A program made the translations under genes and the position numbers. This document shows, piece after piece, positions 5,298 to 10,299 of a DNA stretch of 10,299 nucleotides (positions are counted from its first letter, which is position 1; each line of letters begins with the position of its first letter). This DNA is from Microcaldota archaeon (GTDB lineage: Archaea > Micrarchaeota > Micrarchaeia > Micrarchaeales > Micrarchaeaceae): positions 1-10,299 of the forward strand of contig JAKBHG010000012.1 of assembly GCA_021836925.1 (NCBI GenBank), in the 5' to 3' direction. Under the pieces are notes generated by a model. It worked only from the letters and a program-made list of their open reading frames with translations. It had not been told where the DNA came from and ran no database searches.

Positions 5298-7049
5298 ATG
5301 TCAGTACTTGGCATAAACGATTCGCACGATGCTGGAGCCGCAATAGTCGGGAACGGCGAGATAGAGAGCGCGATAAACGAGGAGCGCTTCACGAAGAGGA
5401 AGAACGACGTCGGCTTCCCGTTCAACTCGATAAGGTATCTCGCATCATCGGAATATGGCAGTGACATTGACTCGGTCGCGCTCGGTTGGATAGGCGGCAA
5501 CGCATTGGTTTCGAGAGTCTTCCCGTCTTGGGACAGGAAGCGAAGGTCCATGTGGAGGCGTGAGCTGCCGAAGCCTTCCAGGCTAAGCATGCATGCCTCA
5601 AACATTGTCTACAAGCTGGTGCAGAACCAGAACCCAAAGTTTCTCTGGAAGGCGGCGGGCGACTACATAAGCAGGAGCGTCACCCTGAGGAAGCTCGGGT
5701 CGATAGACGCGGGCCTCTCGAAGAAGAAGTTCTACATGGTAGAGCACCATATGGCTCATGCAGCCTCGGCATATTATCCTTCAGGATTCAAGAATGCGCT
5801 TATAATAACGCTTGACGGGGCCGGAGATGGGCTGTGCGGCAGCGTTTCGGTCGGCGACAACGGCGAGATAAGGAGGCTCGCTGAGTTCAAGGCAAGCGCA
5901 AGCCTCGGCATATTCTTCGGGGCCGCGACAGTCTCTTGCGACATGCGCTATGCCGAAGACGAGGGCAAACTGATGAGCCTTGCGGCATACTCTTACCCTG
6001 CAGAGATAGAGGCGCTGAACAGGATATGCAGGTATGATGAGAAGAGGAACACTCTCGTGTCCGACATGGGAACGAGGAATGAGATACTTCTCGCCGAATA
6101 CATGAAGGACCACATACTCTCTAAGAACGACAGGGAGTCGTTCGCATATGCGGTGCAGAGGCACCTGGAGAAGCAGGTGCACGCGATCGCGTCGCACTGG
6201 CTGAAGGAGACAGGGTTACACAACCTCGCGGTTGCAGGAGGCCTATTCTCCAACGTGATAGTCAACCGCATGCTGCAGGAAATGCCGGAGGTGGAGCACC
6301 TGTTCATATTCCCGCAGATGGGCGACGGGGGGCTTTCGGCAGGCGCTGCTGCATATGTCGACTTCATGGAGAACGGGAAACTCGGTGGTAAGCAGATACA
6401 GCACTCGTATTTCGGGCCGGAGTACGGCGATGACGAGATAGAGAAGGCGATAAAGGGCTGGAAGGAAGAGCACCACAGCATAGAATACGAGCGCGTCGGA
6501 GACCCTGCGGAATATGCCGCGGACATCGTGGCGCGCGAGAACAAGGTATTGCTCTGGTTCCAGGGTAGGATGGAGTACGGCCCGAGGGCCCTCGGCAACA
6601 GGAGCGTGATAGCGATGCCGAACGACAACAAGAACAGGGAGATAATAAACCTGATAATAAAGAAGAGACCCTACTACCAGCCGTTCGCGAGCACCATTCT
6701 GGAAGAGGACGCGCGTGCGCTGCTTGAGGACTACAAGGAGCCGAACAGGTTCATGACGATAGGCAACAAGGTTAGGGAGAAGCACGTTAATGACATGGTC
6801 GCCGCGGCGCACGTCGACAATACTACGAGGCCGCAGATCCTAGGCAGGGAGGAGAACTTCCTTTACAGGAAGGTGATAGAGGGCGTCAGGAAGCGCAGCG
6901 GCATAGGCGCGGTGCTCAACACCAGCCTCAACAAGCACGGAAAACCGATAGTCATGGCGCCAGAGGACGCGCTCTGGACACTCGACAATACCGGAGCTAC
7001 ATTGCTCATGATAGGCAATTACCTGGTTAGGAAAAAGGGAAGCAAATAA
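5298..7049 (+). CDS. carbamoyltransferase of the NodU/CmcH/TobZ family
   Basis: A 583-residue two-domain enzyme that transfers a carbamoyl group from carbamoyl phosphate to a hydroxyl group via carbamoyl-AMP. The N-terminal Kae1-like ASKHA domain begins MSVLGINDSHDAGAAI. It carries the metal-binding HHMAHAASA (His150-His154), the nucleotide-binding DGAGDG (173-178) and AVAGGLFSNVIVN (311-323). The C-terminal YrdC-like domain carries WFQGRMEYGPRALGNRS (420-436), KKRPYYQPFA (455-464) and VLNTSLNKHGKPIV (539-552), all family hallmarks. The length fits stand-alone family members. Known members modify antibiotics, Nod factors and surface sugars; the acceptor here is unknown. HypF is excluded because its acylphosphatase and zinc-finger domains are missing. 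The gene follows MEMO by 27 nt and converges on the cysN-like gene 48 nt downstream. The start is supported by the GGTGTGA motif 7 nt upstream. Confidence 0.92.
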   Translation: MSVLGINDSHDAGAAIVGNGEIESAINEERFTKRKNDVGFPFNSIRYLASSEYGSDIDSVALGWIGGNALVSRVFPSWDRKRRSMWRRELPKPSRLSMHASNIVYKLVQNQNPKFLWKAAGDYISRSVTLRKLGSIDAGLSKKKFYMVEHHMAHAASAYYPSGFKNALIITLDGAGDGLCGSVSVGDNGEIRRLAEFKASASLGIFFGAATVSCDMRYAEDEGKLMSLAAYSYPAEIEALNRICRYDEKRNTLVSDMGTRNEILLAEYMKDHILSKNDRESFAYAVQRHLEKQVHAIASHWLKETGLHNLAVAGGLFSNVIVNRMLQEMPEVEHLFIFPQMGDGGLSAGAAAYVDFMENGKLGGKQIQHSYFGPEYGDDEIEKAIKGWKEEHHSIEYERVGDPAEYAADIVARENKVLLWFQGRMEYGPRALGNRSVIAMPNDNKNREIINLIIKKRPYYQPFASTILEEDARALLEDYKEPNRFMTIGNKVREKHVNDMVAAAHVDNTTRPQILGREENFLYRKVIEGVRKRSGIGAVLNTSLNKHGKPIVMAPEDALWTLDNTGATLLMIGNYLVRKKGSK

Positions 7050-7097
7050 CTGGGAAGCGAAATGAAGCCTCCGCGGCAGCCTTATCACATTACCACA

Positions 7098-8318
7098 TTA
7101 CCTTAGTATTCCTATGCCGGAGAACGCGCGGCCGGAATAGAGGACGAACCTGCCTAGTTCCTTCGTCTCGCTGAAGCTCTCCGCAGCTATCCTTGACTTT
7201 AGCTTGAGGGTAGCCTCGACGGCCGTCAGAGGCTCAGTCTCCTTCGGTTTGTAATACTTCCCGGTTACAGGATCTATGTGCTTCGTTATCCTGATGGAGC
7301 TAACTGGCACCTCCACGCCGTTGAACCTTATGCTTGTCCCCTTGCCCAGCTTGTCGGTGACAAAAATAAGCGCGTTCACCGAGTCCGTCGCCTTCGGAGG
7401 ATGGCCCGCGTCGCTTATTACCGAGCCTCTGACTTCGCCAGATATTTTCCTGCTAAGCCTGATGGCCGCGCTGTCGCCGGTTTTCGTGGAGGTAACTGAC
7501 TTCCCCTTTAGTATTACCCTGTCCACTTTCGCGGACACGCCTGAAGGCACTATGCGCACCGTGTCGCCCTTCCTTATCCTGCCCTTAAGCATCTTGCCGG
7601 CAACTGTGTCCCTTTCGCTGCCGAGGAAGCCCTGCAGGGCCATCCTAGCCCCAGGGCCGCTGCTGCGCGTTGCGGGCACGCGGGACATAACATATAGCGT
7701 TTCGATCAGGGAATTGCCCTTGTACCACTTCATGCCTGCGCTCCTCTTAACAAGGTTGTCGCCCTTGTAGGCCGATATAGGTATGAACGCCACATTCTTG
7801 CCGGAAAAGCCTATACCCTCTATGAACGGCGATAGGCTCTCCTTCACCGACCTGAACGGGCTTTCGCTGTAGCCGACAGTGTCCATCTTGTTCACCACCA
7901 CTATAAGCCTGTCTATGCCCAGCATCCTGGCTATGAAAAGGTGGCGCTTGGTCTGGCCCCTTATGCCCTCATCCTTCTGCACTGATACTAGGAGAACGGC
8001 GGTTGAGGCGTACGACGCGCCGCTTATCATGTTCTTTATGAGCTCCTCGTGCCCCGGCACGTCTATGAAAGAGAATGCCACGTTCTTGTACGGTATCTCG
8101 GCCCTCGTTATGTCTATAGTGAGGCCGCCCAGCCTCTCCTCGTAGAAGCTGTCCATGATGAACGCTGGCTCGAAGGACTTGTGGAGCCTCTTGCTGTACG
8201 TCTCGGCCTCCTTTATCCTCGCCTGCGTGACCGCTTTAGACAGCATCAGCATGCTGCCGAGCAGCGTTGACTTCCCGTGGTCCTTGTGGCCGAGCAGGGT
8301 TATGTGAAGTACGTCCAT
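7098..8318 (-). CDS. cysN: CysN/EF-1A-type translational GTPase, probable sulfate adenylyltransferase GTPase subunit
   Basis: A 406-residue GTPase with all G motifs: G1 GHKDHGKST (10-18), G2 Thr67 in GGLTID, G3 DVPGH (86-90), G4 NKMD (143-146) and G5 SAY (182-184). GQTKRHLFIARMLGI and the stretch from GDNL to KWYKGNSLIETL match both CysN and EF-1A. Two beta-barrel domains follow (about 225-300 and 305-406), the last ending LGRFVLYSGRAFSGIG. CysN uses GTP hydrolysis to drive the unfavourable formation of adenosine 5'-phosphosulfate by CysD. The assignment rests mainly on the CysD-like gene 12 nt upstream. It is shorter than usual CysN, and the switch-1 segment reads ERLGGLTID where EF-1A and CysN have E-R-G-I-T-I-D. 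A GTGAT motif lies 3 nt before the ATG. It could instead be a divergent EF-1A/SelB-like factor, but the cysD linkage argues against that. Confidence 0.8.
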   Translation of the reverse strand: MDVLHITLLGHKDHGKSTLLGSMLMLSKAVTQARIKEAETYSKRLHKSFEPAFIMDSFYEERLGGLTIDITRAEIPYKNVAFSFIDVPGHEELIKNMISGASYASTAVLLVSVQKDEGIRGQTKRHLFIARMLGIDRLIVVVNKMDTVGYSESPFRSVKESLSPFIEGIGFSGKNVAFIPISAYKGDNLVKRSAGMKWYKGNSLIETLYVMSRVPATRSSGPGARMALQGFLGSERDTVAGKMLKGRIRKGDTVRIVPSGVSAKVDRVILKGKSVTSTKTGDSAAIRLSRKISGEVRGSVISDAGHPPKATDSVNALIFVTDKLGKGTSIRFNGVEVPVSSIRITKHIDPVTGKYYKPKETEPLTAVEATLKLKSRIAAESFSETKELGRFVLYSGRAFSGIGILR

Positions 8319-8330
8319 GCCATCACGCCG

Positions 8331-9119
8331 TCACATGTACCCGAGAGCGCGGAGGCGCTGCATCGCCATCTCCTTCTCCTTGTCCATGGCCCTGCCGGAC
8401 CTCTCCTCGATCTTCGTCGTGCTGAGCTCCTTGATTATTTGGTCGATGGTCTTCGCATCCGACTTGACAGGGACCGTGCAGTGCGTGCACCCCAGGCTCC
8501 TGTACCTGAATCCGTTCCTTGAGAAGTACAGAGGGTTGACCGGCACGCGCTCTTTCTTTATGAAGTTCCACACGTCTATCTCATTCCAGTCGAGCAACGG
8601 ATGCACCCTGATGTGGCCTTCGGCGTCGTCATTGGAAGAGTAGTCGTCCCAGAGCTCTGCAGGCTGATTCTTGTAGTCCCACTTGAACTCCTTGTCCCTC
8701 GGGCTCATGTAGCGCTCCTTTGCCCTTATCCCGTGCTCGTCCCTGCGTATTGACACTATCAGGGCATCAAAACCGTGCTCCTTCATGACCTTCTTCAGCG
8801 TCTCAGGCTTGTTCTGGCCGCAGCATGCCGAGCCCATCGAGTCGGGCTTGATCTCGCTGTGCGCCACTATGAGATCCAGGTTCCATTTCTTGGCAAGGCT
8901 CTCCCTGAATGCGTATGTCTCGGGAAAGTCTATCCCGTTGTCTATGTGTATTACTGGAAACGGCACCTTGTTCATGAACGCCTTCCTGGCCAGAGCGAGC
9001 ATGGTAGTGGAGTCCTTGCCCATCGACCACAGCGCAGCGACGTTGCTGAACTTCATGGTCGCCTCCCTCAGTATGTATATGCTCCTGTCCTCCAACGTTT
9101 TCAGGTTCTGTTTTATCAT
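8331..9119 (-). CDS. cysD: CysD-like sulfate adenylyltransferase subunit (PP-loop ATPase) with APS-reductase-like cysteines
   Basis: A 262-residue member of the PAPS reductase/CysD fold, which joins ATP and sulfate into adenosine 5'-phosphosulfate. The PP-loop is SMGKDS (32-37). HIDNGIDFPE (58-67) and RRDEHGIRAKERYMSPRD (125-142) are strong CysD signatures, as are NQPAELWDDY (151-160), IRVHPLLDWNEIDVWNFI (170-187) and the tail RLRALGYM. It also has adjacent Cys99-Cys100 and Cys211-x-x-Cys214 in SLGCTHCT, the pattern of the four [4Fe-4S] ligands in APS reductases. E. coli CysD lacks it, though I recall it in another CysD subfamily. No separate C-terminal catalytic cysteine is present, which argues against a reductase. 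ATG 9119 is preferred because it forms an ATGA overlap with the preceding stop; an in-frame GTG at 9128 would add three residues. Co-transcribed with the GTPase gene. Confidence 0.88.
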   Translation of the reverse strand: MIKQNLKTLEDRSIYILREATMKFSNVAALWSMGKDSTTMLALARKAFMNKVPFPVIHIDNGIDFPETYAFRESLAKKWNLDLIVAHSEIKPDSMGSACCGQNKPETLKKVMKEHGFDALIVSIRRDEHGIRAKERYMSPRDKEFKWDYKNQPAELWDDYSSNDDAEGHIRVHPLLDWNEIDVWNFIKKERVPVNPLYFSRNGFRYRSLGCTHCTVPVKSDAKTIDQIIKELSTTKIEERSGRAMDKEKEMAMQRLRALGYM

Positions 9120-9418
9120 GCTATCCACTCTTTGTAGTCCTTGTTCGTGTTGAGCAGATCCTTGAAGTAGATCGTGGCTCCCCCTATCTTTTTGCCTTCC
9201 TTCAGCACAATTGGTACCCTGAACATCGGCGTGTACTTCGCGTCATAGATGACGGCGAACGCGGACTCCAGGTCCTTCGCCTTCTTGACCTTCTTAGGGT
9301 AGAACACCTTGTAGTACTTCGCCTTGCTCTTCAGCAGGTACTTGCTGAATTCCTCCCAGTTTCTCTTGCCCTGGTCGGCATTCAGCCTGTCGACAACTGG
9401 AATTTTCTCCTTGGACAT
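9116..9418 (-). CDS. 100-aa Lys-rich protein of unknown function, first gene of the cysDN-like operon
   Basis: I do not recognise this family. The protein is 100 residues, with 20 lysines, no cysteine, no membrane segment and no signal peptide. An amphipathic N-terminal half (KRNWEEFSKYLLKSKAKYYK) leads into a basic patch YPKKVKKAKD. The second half has alternating hydrophobic residues suggesting beta strands (AFAVIYDAKYTPMFRVPIVL and GGATIYFKDLL). Its TGA stop overlaps the cysD-like ATG as ATGA, so it is almost certainly co-translated with cysD and may be a subunit or chaperone of the sulfurylase, or a small nucleic-acid-binding protein. The ATG at 9418 is preceded by AGGTGTG with 5 nt spacing. 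The start and the operon position support a real gene, but the sequence gives no function. Confidence 0.8.
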   Translation of the reverse strand: MSKEKIPVVDRLNADQGKRNWEEFSKYLLKSKAKYYKVFYPKKVKKAKDLESAFAVIYDAKYTPMFRVPIVLKEGKKIGGATIYFKDLLNTNKDYKEWIA

Positions 9419-9441
9419 TCAAACACACCTAGCTACGTACA

Positions 9442-9473
9442 TTAATTATGTATAATTATCTTAATTATGTATA
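9442..9473. repeat. 13-bp direct repeat, likely operator of the cysDN-like operon and/or RHH gene
   Basis: TTAATTATGTATA occurs at 9442-9454 and again, identically, at 9461-9473, a period of 19 bp (just under two helical turns). Each copy is nearly self-complementary around its AATT core (ACATTAATTATGT at the first copy), so each could hold paired half-sites. The repeats lie between the divergent RHH gene and the operon. They flank or cover the operon's probable TATA box on the minus strand and end 10 bp upstream of the RHH gene's TATA box. RHH proteins bind tandem short sites of this sort, so this is a plausible operator. Simple AT-richness of a promoter region is the alternative. Confidence 0.55.
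9451..9463 (-). promoter_or_regulatory. probable TATA region for the cysDN-like operon
   Basis: The minus strand reads TAAGATAATTATA between the two repeat copies. Its centre near 9457 would start transcription at about 9431. That leaves just enough leader to include the AGGTGTG motif (9424-9430) before ATG 9418. Confidence 0.35.
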
Positions 9474-9483
9474 GTTAGTCAGG

Positions 9484-9490
9484 TATATAA
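9484..9490 (+). promoter_or_regulatory. TATA box for the RHH gene
   Basis: TATATAA is a near-consensus archaeal TATA box. Its centre at 9487 predicts initiation near 9513, only a few nucleotides before ATG 9520, so the transcript would be almost leaderless. No ribosome binding site is visible. Confidence 0.55.
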
Positions 9491-9519
9491 GGCTTTCTGC
9501 ACAATTAGTATTCGATACC

Positions 9520-9744
9520 ATGAAAGTCAAGAGGGAGAAGAGCATCGAGTTCACCTCGATATCAGTGCCCACAAAGCTGTTCGAGAAGGCGAAGAAGCAT
9601 ATAGATGGCACGGGCTTCCCGTCGGTCTCAAGCTATGTAGCGTTCCTGCTCAGGATGATATTGAGCGATAGGAGGACGAGCGGAAAGGCGGACTACGAGA
9701 CCGACATGCTCAAGAAGAGACTCAGGGAGCTCGGATACCTATAG
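9520..9744 (+). CDS. ribbon-helix-helix (CopG/Arc-type) small DNA-binding protein
   Basis: A 74-residue protein with the RHH pattern: a basic N-terminus (MKVKREK), a strand FTSISVP (11-17) that would enter the DNA major groove as a dimer, helix A (about 18-30), the turn DGTGFPSVSSYV where GFPS starts helix B, and helix B to about residue 50. A charged linker leads to the C-terminal RLRELGYL. That tail resembles the C-terminus of the CysD-like enzyme (RLRALGYM) encoded in the divergent operon. It is probably a transcriptional regulator, dimeric or tetrameric, of its own gene and the sulfate operon. The divergent arrangement and the 13-bp repeats between the genes support this, but no binding is shown. 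A role as antitoxin is less likely because no toxin gene follows. Confidence 0.75.
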   Translation: MKVKREKSIEFTSISVPTKLFEKAKKHIDGTGFPSVSSYVAFLLRMILSDRRTSGKADYETDMLKKRLRELGYL

Positions 9745-9753
9745 CAAAAAGGG

Positions 9754-9773
9754 CCGCATGGTATGTCGTGCGG
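9754..9773. terminator. short hairpin flanked by A/T runs after the RHH gene
   Basis: CCGCATG (9754-9760) can pair with CGTGCGG (9767-9773), a 7-bp stem with one G-U pair and a 6-nt loop. AAAAA lies on the left and AAAAAA on the right. On the minus strand the stem is followed by CCCTTTTT, the arrangement of an intrinsic terminator, but no minus-strand gene in the window would use it. On the plus strand it could mark the end of the RHH transcript. The function is uncertain. Confidence 0.25.
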
Positions 9774-9782
9774 AAAAAAGGT

Positions 9783-9792
9783 CTAAATAAAT
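9783..9792 (+). promoter_or_regulatory. TATA-like box for the MscS gene
   Basis: CTAAATAAAT lies about 47 nt before the chosen TTG start. With initiation near 9814 the transcript would have a leader of about 20 nt carrying the GGGGGTGGG ribosome binding site at 9822-9830. Confidence 0.4.
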
Positions 9793-9834
9793 TTACTGTA
9801 TAGGGACATAGGAACATTGTTGGGGGTGGGTATT

Positions 9835-10299
9835 TTGTTCAAGAAAACGTATGTTGTACTAACCGGTTTCCTGGTCGTGGCAGCAGTAGGGGGATTGCTG
9901 GCGCTGTCGGCCCCGGTGATTACAGGAAACTTTCTGCCGGGCGCCGTGAAATACGACGATTTCATAGCGTCGGCGCTAATACTGGTTTTCGGATATGTAG
10001 CCCTGAGGCTGCTTGGGACAGCCATAATCTCATATGGCGCGGGAAAGACGCGCATGGATGAGAGATCTGTTGCAAGGGTGGTGACCATCATAGGGTATGC
10101 CATCCTGATACTGTTTGTTATGTCAGCATTCAGGATAAACTTCACAGGCATAATAGTGGGCGCAGGATTCCTCGGTATTGTGATAGGCCTTGCTTCGCAG
10201 AGCACACTGGGCAATTTCTTCGCAGGCATAACGATGATGGCAGCCAGGCCTTTCGCGATCGGCGACAGGATAACCTTCACCACGTGGCAATATGGGATG
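9835..10299 (+). CDS. mscS: MscS-family mechanosensitive ion channel, N-terminal part
   Basis: The first 155 codons of a gene that runs off the right edge. MscS channels open under membrane tension and release solutes to protect against osmotic down-shock. Three hydrophobic segments are visible at about residues 5-28, 43-66 and 85-100. The Gly/Ala-rich pore helix follows in GAGFLGIVIGLASQSTLGNFF (about 109-129). PFAIGDRITF (139-148) leads into the cytoplasmic beta domain, and TWQYGM at the edge matches what I recall of archaeal MscS proteins. The start is not an ATG. I chose TTG 9835 because a strong GGGGGTGGG motif ends 4 nt before it; GTG 9826 and TTG 9820 are in frame but lie within or before that motif. 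The cytoplasmic domain is outside the window. Confidence 0.88.
   Translation, partial: MFKKTYVVLTGFLVVAAVGGLLALSAPVITGNFLPGAVKYDDFIASALILVFGYVALRLLGTAIISYGAGKTRMDERSVARVVTIIGYAILILFVMSAFRINFTGIIVGAGFLGIVIGLASQSTLGNFFAGITMMAARPFAIGDRITFTTWQYGM

Noticed and set aside
5993..6812. Long minus-strand open frames (up to 212 codons) opposite the carbamoyltransferase.
   Set aside because: The carbamoyltransferase motifs run through the whole region. Long antisense frames are common in GC-rich coding DNA.
8331..9119. Assignment of the CysD-like protein as an APS or PAPS reductase because of its cysteines.
   Set aside because: The RRDE-RAKER, NQPAELW and LGYM segments and the linked CysN-like GTPase point to ATP sulfurylase, and the C-terminal catalytic cysteine of the reductases is missing.
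8785..9153. Two overlapping plus-strand open frames of about 120 codons opposite the CysD-like gene.
   Set aside because: Both are antisense to conserved CysD motifs and have no start signals or recognisable domains.
9419..9519. A CRISPR array or transposon end in the AT-rich repeat region.
   Set aside because: There are only two 13-bp copies with a 6-bp gap, no spacers of CRISPR length, no transposase and no terminal inverted repeats.
9783..10283. A 166-codon open frame on the minus strand opposite the MscS start.
   Set aside because: The opposite strand encodes clear MscS motifs. This frame is Pro/Thr/Ser-rich antisense with no recognisable family.

Overview
The window looks archaeal. It encodes a type IA topoisomerase with the archaeal N-terminus, an Nre DNA-repair protein (a family I know only from archaea), a Dpo4-like Y-family polymerase, a MEMO-family protein and an archaeal-style MscS channel. 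Many start codons lie 25-35 nt downstream of TATA-like boxes, as in leaderless archaeal transcripts. Others have GGTG-type Shine-Dalgarno motifs. Coding sequence is moderately GC-rich, with frequent AGG/AGA (Arg) and ATA (Ile) codons. I cannot name the lineage. A compact genome of the Micrarchaeota/DPANN or Thermoplasmatota type is a guess, not a result.

Layout, left to right. (1) 1-1227: the N-terminus of topoisomerase I (minus, running off the left edge) and a small two-helix membrane protein (minus). Head to head with the latter is a pair of SMR/ArnE-ArnF-like membrane proteins (plus). (2) 1329-1934: a secreted, sequon-rich, C-terminally anchored surface protein (minus), with a T-rich terminator after it. 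(3) 2043-4345: Nre (plus) and Dpo4-like polymerase (minus), converging with only 8 nt between their stop codons. (4) 4401-7049: a MEMO-family protein and a NodU/CmcH-family carbamoyltransferase (both plus). (5) 7098-9418: a minus-strand operon of an unknown 100-aa Lys-rich protein, a CysD-like ATP sulfurylase subunit and a CysN/EF-1A-like GTPase, joined by a 4-nt ATGA overlap and a 12-nt gap. (6) 9520-9744: a divergent small ribbon-helix-helix (RHH) protein. The 101-bp gap between it and the operon holds a 13-bp AT-rich direct repeat over the operon's promoter. (7) 9835-end: the start of an MscS-type mechanosensitive channel (plus).

How the parts may work together. The clearest system is the sulfate-activation module in (5) and (6). 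CysD-like and CysN-like subunits would make adenosine 5'-phosphosulfate from ATP and sulfate, driven by GTP hydrolysis. The small first gene is translationally coupled to cysD and may be an accessory subunit. The RHH protein is well placed to control the operon. Two features stand out: four cysteines in the CysD-like protein laid out like the Fe-S ligands of APS reductase, and an RLRxLGY C-terminal tail shared by the RHH protein and the CysD-like enzyme. Nre and Dpo4 form a DNA-repair neighbourhood, and both end in PCNA-binding-like residues. The SMR pair, the surface protein and the carbamoyltransferase could all concern cell-envelope glycans, but that link is only inferred.

No stretch longer than 300 bases lacks a gene. 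I saw no tRNA, rRNA, CRISPR array, insertion sequence or attachment site.
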